Shown here: one piece after another, positions 45,694 to 53,461 of the stretch
How the letters are laid out: each line of letters begins with the position of its first letter
How positions within the stretch are numbered: the stretch's first letter is position 1
DNA from: Chitinophagaceae bacterium
GTDB lineage: Bacteria; Bacteroidota; Bacteroidia; Chitinophagales; Chitinophagaceae
Assembly: GCA_014879565.1 (NCBI GenBank)
Contig: JACSRW010000026.1
Coordinates: 1-64,000 of the forward strand
Reading direction: 5' to 3'
Length of the DNA stretch: 64,000 nucleotides
Position numbers and translations under genes: made by a program
The notes under the pieces: model-generated
The model's input: only the letters and a program-made list of their open reading frames with translations
Databases searched by the model: none
What the model was told of the DNA's origin: nothing

Positions 45694-47097
45694 TCAGCGC
45701 TTTACAATCTGGGCTACCAGGTCGGCTTCGCAGCAAACCTTATTGCCAACATAGGTGGTGCCCTTCATTTCGCATATACCGCGGCGGATCGGTGCAATCA
45801 GCTCCATTTTCAGGAGCAGGGTGTCGCCCGGCCGGACCATTTGTTTGAATTTACAGTTGTCAATTTTCAGGAAATAGGTATCATACTGGCCTTCTCCGCT
45901 GAGGTTGACCGCCAGGATACCTCCGCATTGCGCCAGGGCTTCAATCTGCAGCACGCCGGGCATTACCGGGTTGCCGGGAAAATGCCCCTGGAAAAACCAT
46001 TCATTAAAGGTTACATTTTTCACCCCTACTATATGGGTGTCGCTCAGTTCAATTACTTTATCCACCAGGGCAAAAGGGTAACGGTGCGGCAGTTTTTTTT
46101 CAATAAACTGCTGATCAAACACAGGCGGCTGGGCCGGGTCATAGACTGGTATTCCCTGGGTATGCTTATTTTTTTTAATATACTGTTTGATTTTTTTGGC
46201 AAACTCTACATTGCTGCTGTGCCCGGGGCGGGTGGCTATAATACGGGCTTTAATGGGGAATCCCACCAGGGCCAGGTCTCCCACCACATCCAGCAGTTTA
46301 TGCCGTGCGGGTTCGTTGGGGAAACGGAGTTCCAGGTTATTCAGGTAGCCTTCGCTTTTTACTTCAATCCGGTCTTTTTTGAAGATTTTTTTCAGCCGCT
46401 CCATTTCTCCTTCATTGAGGAGTTTGTCCACCACTACAATCGCATTGTTTACATCTCCTCCCTTGATAAGGTTATGTTCAAGCAGCATTTCCAGTTCATG
46501 GAGAAAACAGAATGTGCGGCAGGGAGCTATTTCTTCCTTAAAGTCACGGAGATGTTTCAGCCCGGCATGCTGGGTGCCCAGTACCGGTGAATTAAAATCA
46601 ATCAGGGTGGTTACCTGGTATTCCATACAGGGCATGGCCACCATTTCCACTCTTTTCTCCTCATCATAATGGTAAATGTTTTCATCAATACTGTACCATA
46701 CTTTGGCGGCATCCTGTTCCAGAATACCGGCTTCTTCAATCAACTCTACAAAAGGCTGGGAACTGCCATCCATAATCGGCATTTCCGGACCATTCACTTC
46801 CATCAGGCAGTTGTCAATTCCCATGCCTACCAGGGCGGCCAGCACATGTTCGACCGTACTGATTTTGGCGCCGTTTAATTCCAGGGTGGTGCCCCGGCTC
46901 ACATCGGTAACGAGGTCACAATCGGCTTTGATCACCGGCTGATTGGGCAGGTCCACTCTTTTGAACTGAAGACCGAATCCGGGGTTCGCCGGCTGAAGGG
47001 TCAGGTCTACCATGATCCCCGTATGCAGACCGGTGCCGGAAATCCGGACGGCAGATTTAAGGGTATGCTGTTTATCAGGATTGAAATTCGGGTTCAT
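45694..47097 (-). CDS. lpxC/fabZ: Bifunctional LpxC-FabZ (lipid A deacetylase / 3-hydroxyacyl-ACP dehydratase)
   Basis: A 467-aa fusion. The LpxC half (about 1-305) deacetylates UDP-3-O-acyl-GlcNAc; Zn ligands H84 (TVEHVLAAL), H266 and D270 (ARHKLLDVVGD), and catalytic H293 (PGHSS). The FabZ half (about 325-467) dehydrates 3-hydroxyacyl-ACP; LPHRYPF, H372 in GHFPGNPVMPG and E386 in QIEALAQ. The fusion is a recurrent Bacteroidota arrangement linking lipid A and fatty-acid synthesis. It has its own -7 box. Confidence 0.97.
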   Translation of the reverse strand: MNPNFNPDKQHTLKSAVRISGTGLHTGIMVDLTLQPANPGFGLQFKRVDLPNQPVIKADCDLVTDVSRGTTLELNGAKISTVEHVLAALVGMGIDNCLMEVNGPEMPIMDGSSQPFVELIEEAGILEQDAAKVWYSIDENIYHYDEEKRVEMVAMPCMEYQVTTLIDFNSPVLGTQHAGLKHLRDFKEEIAPCRTFCFLHELEMLLEHNLIKGGDVNNAIVVVDKLLNEGEMERLKKIFKKDRIEVKSEGYLNNLELRFPNEPARHKLLDVVGDLALVGFPIKARIIATRPGHSSNVEFAKKIKQYIKKNKHTQGIPVYDPAQPPVFDQQFIEKKLPHRYPFALVDKVIELSDTHIVGVKNVTFNEWFFQGHFPGNPVMPGVLQIEALAQCGGILAVNLSGEGQYDTYFLKIDNCKFKQMVRPGDTLLLKMELIAPIRRGICEMKGTTYVGNKVCCEADLVAQIVKR

Positions 47098-47116
47098 GCG
47101 GTTGTTTTTAGCGGCG

Positions 47117-47124
47117 CAAAGATA
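47117..47124 (-). promoter_or_regulatory. -7 box TATCTTTG of lpxC-fabZ
   Basis: CAAAGATA on plus; exact TAnnTTTG on minus, 20 bp before the ATG at 47097. It gives lpxC-fabZ a promoter separate from the upstream ChaN-like gene. Confidence 0.6.
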
Positions 47125-47159
47125 CGATTATTGCCAGCCCCCGCAATAGCCCCTGGAAA

Positions 47160-48014
47160 TCAGTAAGTAGTAGTCATATCGGCCTCCACACAGAGGATAA
47201 AATCGGCTTTCCCCCGGTGTTCCGCTTCCAGTTTGCCGGTATCTTTCTGCACGACGGTGGCAATACTGCCCAATCGCAGTTCAGGCCGGCTTTTTTGCAG
47301 GTACCAGAGTATGCCTTCCCCGTTCTCTGAATGATACGTGCCGTTAAAATGGATGAACAGTTTGCCCGGCTGAAAATATTTCAGAATAAACCAGGCCATG
47401 GTCGCGTCTTTGCTGGCCTGAGCCTTTGGCAGGTTTTCTCCTCCATGTCCAGGCATCATCTCCAGCATTTTTTTATAACCCGGCAGATTCGGATCATACT
47501 CCATCGGCAGGGGGGCCATCCAGTTTTTGGCCAATGCCGGCAGGGTATCCAGCGCCGCGAAACCGCCCCTGGCCACGAGGGCGGCATACCGGCGGGGTAT
47601 ATTGGTGGCCGCAAAGGGGATAGAATTGGCTTTGGCATAGTTGACCAGCGGTGCATAATCTGTCGGGTAATTTTTCCAGAGCCGGGCCTGGGAGTCCAGC
47701 TGTTTGGCCGTTATTTTTCCCTGCAGATACCGGTCCAGGGCTTCCTGGTTATCCTGCTCAAACATTTCCGCGCCCAGTACCAGGTCGCGGGTCTGATCGC
47801 AGTCTTTGGTAAAAGCCATCTGCAACCAGTGAGCGATGGCATTGTTATGCATTTCGCCAAAAAACACGATATCTTTTTTGGCAAGGGTGCGCTGCATTTT
47901 TTTATAGGAAACCTTTTTTCCTTTTTTGGTATACAGGGTATAGGGCGATTTGCCCTGGGCGGTAACTGAAAATGCGAGACAGATAAAAGTGCCGAGCAGC
48001 AAAAGTTTTTTCAT
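47160..48014 (-). CDS. ChaN-family (DUF399) secreted protein
   Basis: A 284-aa protein with a signal peptide (MKKLLLLGTFICLAFSVTAQG). The ChaN core is recognisable: DIVFFGEMHNNAIAHWLQM, LGAEMFEQDNQEALDRYL, WKNYPTDYAPLVNYAKANSIPFAATNIPRRYAALVA and FIHFNGTYHSENGEGILWYL. Relatives (Campylobacter ChaN) bind heme between dimers, and the fold resembles TIKI/erythromycin-esterase-like hydrolases. No lipobox cysteine is evident in the signal peptide. It lies between lpxD (35 bp upstream) and lpxC-fabZ (62 bp downstream). Confidence 0.85.
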   Translation of the reverse strand: MKKLLLLGTFICLAFSVTAQGKSPYTLYTKKGKKVSYKKMQRTLAKKDIVFFGEMHNNAIAHWLQMAFTKDCDQTRDLVLGAEMFEQDNQEALDRYLQGKITAKQLDSQARLWKNYPTDYAPLVNYAKANSIPFAATNIPRRYAALVARGGFAALDTLPALAKNWMAPLPMEYDPNLPGYKKMLEMMPGHGGENLPKAQASKDATMAWFILKYFQPGKLFIHFNGTYHSENGEGILWYLQKSRPELRLGSIATVVQKDTGKLEAEHRGKADFILCVEADMTTTY

Positions 48015-48049
48015 GCTAACAGGTATGTTTATGCGAAGAGTTGATGTCT

Positions 48050-49099
48050 TCAGGAGCCGGCTTTTTCAGCCATCAGTAACCGGACCAGGGTTTCCAGTTC
48101 CTTGATTTTTTTCTCCAGGTCGGGTAATTTACGGGTAACAGCCTGGCTGCGCAGGGCGGCGGTATAATCAAAGGCCGGGGATCCGGTAACCGCTTTTCCG
48201 GGTTCAATGGATTTGCTAACGCCGCTTTGGGCATTTACTTTAGCGCCGTCACCTAACTGGATATGCCCTACAATACCGGCCTGTCCGCCGATCATGACAC
48301 CCTTACCAATCCGGGTGCTGCCACTGATACCGGCCTGGGCGGCAATAACTGTGCTGGATCCGATCTCCACATTATGCGCTACCTGGATCAGGTTATCCAG
48401 TTTGGCTCCCTTGCGGATAATGGTCGAGCCGATCGTCGCCCGGTCAATCGTTGTATTGGAACCTACCTCCACATCATCCTCAATCACCACATTGCCGATC
48501 TGGGGAACTTTTTTGAAACTGCCGTCAGCCTGCGGGGCAAAACCAAAGCCATCACTGCCGATAATCGTGCCGGCATGGATAATGACATGGTTACCGATCC
48601 TGCAGTCCTGGTAAATTTTTACCCCGGGATGAATCACACAGTTATCACCCACTTCCACATTATCCCCCAGGAATGCATTCGGATAAATTTTGGTATTGTT
48701 TCCCACTTTCACTTTTTCACCGAGATAGGCAAAAGCCCCGATAAAAACCTGTTGCCCGTATGTGGCGCTGGGCGCTATATACGCCGGCTGCTGGATACCG
48801 GCCAGTGACTGTTGTTTGATTTCCTGGTATTTGCTAAGCAGGGTGGCAAAAGCACTGTAGGCATCCGGTACCCGGATCAGGGTGGCCGATACCGGTTGTT
48901 TCAGTTCAAAGCTTTCATTGATAATAATAACAGAGGCAGCGGTACGGTAAAGAAACTCCTCGTATTTGGGATTGGCAAAAAAACTGAGCTGCCCTTCCCG
49001 GGCTTCTTCAATTTTTCCAAAAGAATTTACCGTGACGGAAGCGTCGCCTTCAATCCGTCCGTTTACAAGCAGGGCTATCTGGGCAGCAGGAAATTGCAT
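48050..49099 (-). CDS. lpxD: UDP-3-O-acylglucosamine N-acyltransferase
   Basis: A 349-aa left-handed beta-helix acyltransferase of lipid A synthesis. An N-terminal uridine-binding domain (about 1-100, with [14 protein letters not shown]) precedes hexapeptide repeats (about 110-300) such as [20 protein letters not shown]. The catalytic His region is [32 protein letters not shown], and a C-terminal helical tail ([13 protein letters not shown]) closes it. The ATG at 49099 is preceded directly by an 8-bp stutter. Confidence 0.95.
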   Translation of the reverse strand: MQFPAAQIALLVNGRIEGDASVTVNSFGKIEEAREGQLSFFANPKYEEFLYRTAASVIIINESFELKQPVSATLIRVPDAYSAFATLLSKYQEIKQQSLAGIQQPAYIAPSATYGQQVFIGAFAYLGEKVKVGNNTKIYPNAFLGDNVEVGDNCVIHPGVKIYQDCRIGNHVIIHAGTIIGSDGFGFAPQADGSFKKVPQIGNVVIEDDVEVGSNTTIDRATIGSTIIRKGAKLDNLIQVAHNVEIGSSTVIAAQAGISGSTRIGKGVMIGGQAGIVGHIQLGDGAKVNAQSGVSKSIEPGKAVTGSPAFDYTAALRSQAVTRKLPDLEKKIKELETLVRLLMAEKAGS

Positions 49100-49107
49100 A
49101 TGGGGTA

Positions 49108-49164
49108 AAGTTGAGAAGTTGAGGGGTTGAGGGGTTGAGAAGTTGATAAGTTGAGGGGTTGCCT
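49108..49164. repeat. 8-bp stutter before lpxD, seven units
   Basis: GTTGA recurs at 49110, 49118, 49126, 49134, 49142 and 49150 with a seventh variant (GTTGC) at 49158, all exactly 8 bp apart. In lpxD orientation the word is CAAC(C/T)(C/T)(C/T)T. It fills the spacer up to 8 bp before the lpxD ATG. Confidence 0.85.
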
Positions 49165-49198
49165 CATCCGCCCGGCACAGGCCACTCTCCGTTCCCTC

Positions 49199-50413
49199 TC
49201 ATCCTGCAAAACAAAAATAGTGCTTTTTCACTGTGTCACTCAGGTTCTGCTGAATCAGGGCATTGTCCACTGTGGAAATATCCCGGATCCGCCCGTCCTT
49301 GAACAGGATCTGTATCCGCTCGTCGGCCGGATTATAGGTGGTATTGCTGGCCACGCCGGTAAAGACAAAATAACCGGCTTCAGCTTCACCGATACCCAAC
49401 CGCTCCCGCACTTCTTTTTTCTTTTGCGCCAGCAGGCCGGGGTCGGGTGCTTCTGCCTGCAATTTTACTTTCAGCAGCTTCCGTTCCACCAAAAAACGGC
49501 AGAGGGCCGCCAGTACCGGGTCGGCGGCCGTACTCCATTGTTTAATAGTGGCCATCACATCATGGTCATCCAGCCGGCAAAACCGGTCGGTATGCGCTTC
49601 CATATCAGTAACGGGTCCGTGTAAACGCAGGAAAAAATCCAGATCGGGGGATACGGCTTTTATTTCTTTTCCCTGGCTGATCAGTTCTTTAGCCCGGCGA
49701 ATGATCCGGATCAGCATCTGTTCGGCGCTGACCACGGTTTTATGGAGATATACCTGCCAGTACATGAGACGGCGGCTGACCAGGAACTTCTCAATTGAAT
49801 AAATAGCTTTTTCCTCCACCATCAGTTGTCCGTCTTTTACCGTCAGCATTTTGATGATCCGGTCGTATCCGATCACCCCTTCGGCTACCCCGGTGAAAAA
49901 ACTGTCCCGGTTCAGGTAGTCCATCCGGTCCACATCAAGCTGTCCCGAAACCAGCTGGTGCAGGAAGGCTTTAGGATGGCGGTTCGTAAAAATGGAGATA
50001 GCCGTTTCCAGTTGTCCGTTCATTTCCCGGTTGAGTTTCTCCATCAGCAGCAGGGAAATTTGTTCATGGTGCACTCCCGGTATCAGTTCCTGTTCCAGGG
50101 CATGGGAAAAAGGACCATGACCTGCATCATGCAGCAGGATGGCGATTTTGGCACCCAGTTCTTCTTCGGGTGTAATGGGCACACCCTTACTCTTCAGTTC
50201 GCCCAGCGCCATACCCATCAGGTGATAAGCGCCAAGAGAATGGTGCAGCCTGGAATGAACAGCCCCCGGGTAAACCAGGTGGGCAAATGCCATCTGGTGA
50301 ATATTCCGGAGCCGCTGATATACCGGGTGGGAAATCACCGATAAAAGCAACGGGTGATCAATGGTAATAAAACCATAGACCGGATCGTTGATGATTTTGC
50401 GGACGGCTGTCAT
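49199..50413 (-). CDS. HD-superfamily phosphohydrolase (COG1078, SAMHD1-like)
   Basis: A 404-aa metal-dependent phosphohydrolase. It starts with the family's NDPVYGFITIDHPLL and VYQRLRNIHQMAFAHLVYPGAVHSRLHHSLGAYHL, followed by the HD motif in LLHDAGHGPFSHALE and DVDRMDYLNRDSFFTGV. Relatives include dNTP triphosphohydrolases; the substrate of this subfamily is often unknown. Own -7 box (50452-50459), divergent from porX. Confidence 0.9.
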   Translation of the reverse strand: MTAVRKIINDPVYGFITIDHPLLLSVISHPVYQRLRNIHQMAFAHLVYPGAVHSRLHHSLGAYHLMGMALGELKSKGVPITPEEELGAKIAILLHDAGHGPFSHALEQELIPGVHHEQISLLLMEKLNREMNGQLETAISIFTNRHPKAFLHQLVSGQLDVDRMDYLNRDSFFTGVAEGVIGYDRIIKMLTVKDGQLMVEEKAIYSIEKFLVSRRLMYWQVYLHKTVVSAEQMLIRIIRRAKELISQGKEIKAVSPDLDFFLRLHGPVTDMEAHTDRFCRLDDHDVMATIKQWSTAADPVLAALCRFLVERKLLKVKLQAEAPDPGLLAQKKKEVRERLGIGEAEAGYFVFTGVASNTTYNPADERIQILFKDGRIRDISTVDNALIQQNLSDTVKKHYFCFAG

Positions 50414-50451
50414 TGTTGCTGTTTTGTTAAAGGCCCCGGAAGGGCCGGCGG

Positions 50452-50459
50452 CAAAAGTA
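50452..50459 (-). promoter_or_regulatory. -7 box TACTTTTG of the HD phosphohydrolase gene
   Basis: CAAAAGTA on plus; exact TAnnTTTG on minus, 38 bp before the ATG. Only 21 bp from the divergent porX box. Confidence 0.55.
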
Positions 50460-50480
50460 CAACCGTCGGCGGTAAAAAGC

Positions 50481-50488
50481 TAAATTTG
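50481..50488 (+). promoter_or_regulatory. -7 box TAAATTTG of porX
   Basis: An exact TAnnTTTG, 34 bp upstream of the porX ATG. Confidence 0.55.
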
Positions 50489-50522
50489 GCAACTGACCGG
50501 CATTATAATTAAAAACCTGTAC

Positions 50523-52079
50523 ATGGCCATTGCGAAAATTATCTGGGTGGACGATGAAATCGAAAGCCTGCAGTCTCAAAAACTTTTCCTGGAAAACAAA
50601 GGGTATGAAGTCGTGACATTTACCAACGGCTTTGATGCGATTGATTATGTAAAGGAAAACCCGGTGGATGTGGTGCTGATGGATGAGAGCATGCCCGGGA
50701 TCACCGGACTGGAAACCCTGGCCAAAATAAAAGAAGTCAGCCAGTCATTACCGGTAGTGCTGATTACCAAAAACGAAACCGAGAACCTGATGGATGATGC
50801 CATTGGTTCCCAGATCAGCGATTACCTGATTAAACCTGTAAATCCGAACCAGGTATTGTTAAGCCTCAAAAAAATTCTGGACAACCGGCGCCTGGTAGCA
50901 GAAAAAACCACCTCTGCTTACCAGCAGCAGTTCCGGCATCTTTTTACCGCGCTCAACAGTAATCCCGACCACAACGAGTGGATGGATATTTACAAAAAAC
51001 TGGTCTATTGGGAACTGGAAATGCAGAAAAGTGGCAGCCCGGAAATGCAGGAAGTGCTGCAAAGCCAGAAAGATGAAGCGAATACCGAATTCTTCAAATT
51101 TGTTTCCCGGAACTATGCCGGTTGGGTATCGCCTAAAGGCAAAGACGGACCCGTGATGAGCCATAATCTCTTCCGGTTTAAAGTACTGCCCCATGCGGAA
51201 AAAGGCGTACCCCTGTTTTTTGTGCTGATCGACAACCTGCGTTTTGACCAGTGGAAAGCAATACAGCCCATTTTTGCCGAGAGTTTCCGGATTCTGGAAG
51301 AAGACAGTTTTTATAGTATCCTGCCTACGGCCACACAATATGCCCGGAATGCCATCTTCTCCGGAATGCTTCCGCTGGAAATTGAGAAGCAGTTTCCCGT
51401 ACAATGGAAAAATGATGATGAGGAAGGCGGGAAGAACCTGCACGAAGAAGAATTCTTCCGGGCCCAGTTGCAAAAGATGGGGCGCGGAGACCTGAAAATA
51501 TCCTATACCAAAGTGCTGAATAACCAGGCAGGGCTGGAGCTGGTCAACTCCATTCATAATCTGCTGAACAACGATATCAATGTGATCGTGTACAACTTCG
51601 TGGATATGCTCAGTCATGCCCGTACAGAAATGGAAGTACTGAAAGAACTGGCCGGGGATGAAATGAGCTACCGGAGTATCACGGCAAGCTGGTTTGAACA
51701 CTCCCCGCTGCACCAGGCGCTTAAAAAAATTGCGGATAAAAAGATCAGGCTGGTGCTGGCCACCGATCATGGCAGTATAAGGGTAAAAACACCCTGTAAA
51801 GTGGTAGGCGATAAACAAACCACCGCCAACCTGCGGTACAAACATGGCCGGAACCTGAACTATGAACCCCGTGATGTACTGGCCTTCCGCGATCCCCGGG
51901 AAGCCGGGCTGCCGGTACCCACCATCAACTCTTCTTTTATTTTCGCCCGGGAAGACGGCTTTCTCTGCTATCCCAATAATTATAATTATTACGTCAACTA
52001 TTACCGGAATACTTTTCAGCACGGGGGCGTGAGCCTGGAGGAGATGATTGTACCGGTGATAAAGATGGAAAGTAAGTAG
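50523..52079 (+). CDS. porX: PorX, response regulator with PglZ domain (T9SS regulator)
   Basis: A 518-aa protein. A CheY-like receiver (1-120) has acidic D10/D11, phospho-acceptor D54 (VVLMDESMP) and the conserved Lys in SDYLIKPV. A linker helix and a PglZ/alkaline-phosphatase-fold domain (about 200-515) with FFVLIDNLRFDQW and VLATDHGSIR metal-site motifs follow. PorX with the sensor PorY controls type IX secretion gene expression, and its PglZ domain hydrolyses oligonucleotides in characterised homologues. No porY is adjacent. A likely T9SS client, the S8 protease, is encoded nearby. The gene is followed directly by a stutter that begins at its stop codon. Confidence 0.95.
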   Translation: MAIAKIIWVDDEIESLQSQKLFLENKGYEVVTFTNGFDAIDYVKENPVDVVLMDESMPGITGLETLAKIKEVSQSLPVVLITKNETENLMDDAIGSQISDYLIKPVNPNQVLLSLKKILDNRRLVAEKTTSAYQQQFRHLFTALNSNPDHNEWMDIYKKLVYWELEMQKSGSPEMQEVLQSQKDEANTEFFKFVSRNYAGWVSPKGKDGPVMSHNLFRFKVLPHAEKGVPLFFVLIDNLRFDQWKAIQPIFAESFRILEEDSFYSILPTATQYARNAIFSGMLPLEIEKQFPVQWKNDDEEGGKNLHEEEFFRAQLQKMGRGDLKISYTKVLNNQAGLELVNSIHNLLNNDINVIVYNFVDMLSHARTEMEVLKELAGDEMSYRSITASWFEHSPLHQALKKIADKKIRLVLATDHGSIRVKTPCKVVGDKQTTANLRYKHGRNLNYEPRDVLAFRDPREAGLPVPTINSSFIFAREDGFLCYPNNYNYYVNYYRNTFQHGGVSLEEMIVPVIKMESK

Positions 52080-52135
52080 GAGACGGGAGAAGGGAGACAG
52101 GAGTCGGGAGTTAGTAGTTGGTAGTCTGGAGGAAC
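52077..52135 (+). repeat. 7-bp stutter starting at the porX stop codon
   Basis: Right after TAG: GAGACGG, GAGAAGG, GAGACAG, GAGTCGG, GAGTTAG, TAGTTGG, TAGTCTG, GAGGAAC; eight units in perfect 7-bp phase with a word that drifts along the tract. The first word is the same as in the tract after the ABC exporter stop codon (55012-55052). Confidence 0.9.
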
Positions 52136-52183
52136 TGTGGAAAACATTTAAACCCGACGCGCAGAGAAGCCCTTGCGATAAAG

Positions 52184-52191
52184 TAAATTTG
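52184..52191 (+). promoter_or_regulatory. -7 box TAAATTTG, nearly leaderless transcript
   Basis: An exact TAnnTTTG ending 4 bp before the ATG at 52196. The transcript should start at or within a few bases of the start codon. Confidence 0.5.
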
Positions 52192-52195
52192 TACC

Positions 52196-52471
52196 ATGAA
52201 ATACAACCAGTCCACGCTCGATAAACTGGAGGCAATCCCCGAACAGGCCGGTTATGTACTGCGCTATGAAAGAGGCAATTTCCAGAGCGGCTATTGTATC
52301 CTGGAACAGAAAAAAGTGGTAGTGCTGAATAAATTCCTTCAGATTGAAGGACGAATCAATACCCTGCTTGACCTGATTCCCCAACTGGAAATTGATCCCG
52401 GCCATCTTTCCGCCGAATCCGCTAAACTTCACGCCGGCATCCTGGCCAAACTTGAAACGGAGGAGAACTGA
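52196..52471 (+). CDS. Small unknown protein
   Basis: A 91-aa soluble protein. The N-terminal half has strand-like segments (AGYVLRYERGNFQSGYCILEQKKVVVLNKFLQIEGRINTL) and the C-terminal half is helical (LDLIPQLEIDPGHL...LHAGILAKLE). No motif I can name. It is probably real: promoter directly upstream, good codon structure, and a stutter beginning at its stop codon as for verified genes. The next gene starts 53 bp on. Confidence 0.65.
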   Translation: MKYNQSTLDKLEAIPEQAGYVLRYERGNFQSGYCILEQKKVVVLNKFLQIEGRINTLLDLIPQLEIDPGHLSAESAKLHAGILAKLETEEN

Positions 52472-52472
52472 A

Positions 52473-52520
52473 TTAACTCCTGACCGGTTAACCTGTTAAC
52501 CCTTTAACTTGTTAACTTTA
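52473..52520 (+). repeat. 8-bp TTAAC stutter after the small protein gene
   Basis: TTAAC at 52488, 52496, 52504 and 52512, exactly 8 bp apart, plus an out-of-phase copy at 52473 just after the stop. It fills the spacer to the GTG start of the metallo-hydrolase. TTAA-containing words give stops in several frames. Confidence 0.75.
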
Positions 52521-52524
52521 CAAT

Positions 52525-53310
52525 GTGACCTGCCCCCCCTTAACGATCACTTTTCTCGGCACCGGCACCAGCAGTGGTGTACCCATGATCGGCTGCGATT
52601 GTGAAGTATGCCGTTCGGAGGATAAAAAAGACAACAGGCTGCGGGCAAGTATCCTGGTACAATCTCCCACAACCACCCTCGTGGTGGATACCGGCCCGGA
52701 TTTCCGATACCAGATGTTACGCCAGCAGGTGAGAAAACTCGACGCAGTGGTTTTTACCCATCCGCACCGCGACCATATGGCCGGGCTGGATGATGTAAGG
52801 GCGTTTAATTTTTTCCAGAAAAAGCATATTGATATTTATGCCGATTCCCTGATGGAAGAAGCGGTACGCCGCGATTTTTATTATGCCTTTGCCGATACAA
52901 AATATCCGGGTATACCAGAACTCAACCTGATCACCATTTCCGATCAGCCCTTTATGGTGGGCGATATCCCGGTTGTACCCGTTAAAGTCTGGCACCTCCG
53001 GATGCCGGTACTGGGATTCCGGTTTGGTCGTTTCACCTATATCACCGATGCCAACCGGATAGAGGAGGAGGAAAAGCTGAAAATCAGGGGCAGCCGGGTA
53101 TTGGTCCTGAATGCCCTGCGCAAACAACAGCATATTTCCCATTTCACGCTCGGAGAAGCAGTGGACATGGCCATGGAGCTGCAGGTGCCGGAAGCCTATT
53201 TTACCCATATGTCGCACCAGATGGGCCTTCACGCCGATATTGAAGCTGAACTGCCCGAACATATCCACCTGGCCTGGGATGGATTACAGCTCAAACTACC
53301 CGGTGAATAA
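52525..53310 (+). CDS. Metallo-beta-lactamase-fold hydrolase (PhnP-like)
   Basis: A 261-aa MBL-fold hydrolase. It starts with LTITFLGTGTSSGVPMIGCDCEVC, whose CxCxxC is seen in the PhnP/lipoyl-related branch. FTHPHRDHMAGLDD is the HxHxDH zinc motif, VWHLRMPVLGFRFGRFTYITDANRI carries further ligands, and FTHMSHQMGLH the last histidine. Likely a phosphodiesterase on small substrates; the substrate is unknown. The start is GTG (52525), as no in-frame ATG lies closer to the domain. Confidence 0.88.
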   Translation: MTCPPLTITFLGTGTSSGVPMIGCDCEVCRSEDKKDNRLRASILVQSPTTTLVVDTGPDFRYQMLRQQVRKLDAVVFTHPHRDHMAGLDDVRAFNFFQKKHIDIYADSLMEEAVRRDFYYAFADTKYPGIPELNLITISDQPFMVGDIPVVPVKVWHLRMPVLGFRFGRFTYITDANRIEEEEKLKIRGSRVLVLNALRKQQHISHFTLGEAVDMAMELQVPEAYFTHMSHQMGLHADIEAELPEHIHLAWDGLQLKLPGE

Positions 53311-53322
53311 AAAAAATTCACG

Positions 53323-53336
53323 CTAACACTTGTTAG
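53323..53336. promoter_or_regulatory. Inverted repeat CTAACACTTGTTAG upstream of the acyl-CoA dehydrogenase
   Basis: CTAACA-CT-TGTTAG, perfect 6-bp arms, about 125 bp before the ATG and just upstream of a -7-like TATCTTG (53354-53360). The size and form suit a TetR-family operator (inference). Confidence 0.5.
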
Positions 53337-53388
53337 TTTGCTTTTATTTCTTTTATCTTGCAGTGCCTTTAACGAATGCCTGCTAAGG

Positions 53389-53430
53389 ATCTCTGTCGAG
53401 ATGCGGTGCCACCCCCCTCAGGAGTGGCAC
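53389..53430 (+). promoter_or_regulatory. Structured 5' leader of the acyl-CoA dehydrogenase gene
   Basis: Two hairpins in the presumed leader: ATCTC-TGTC-GAGAT (53389-53402) and GTGCCAC/GTGGCAC (53406-53412 with 53424-53430). No U-run follows the second, so it is not a terminator. I do not match it to a known riboswitch class. Confidence 0.4.
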
Positions 53431-53461
53431 TGTTAATTAAACCCTGTAACGAAAAGCGCAT

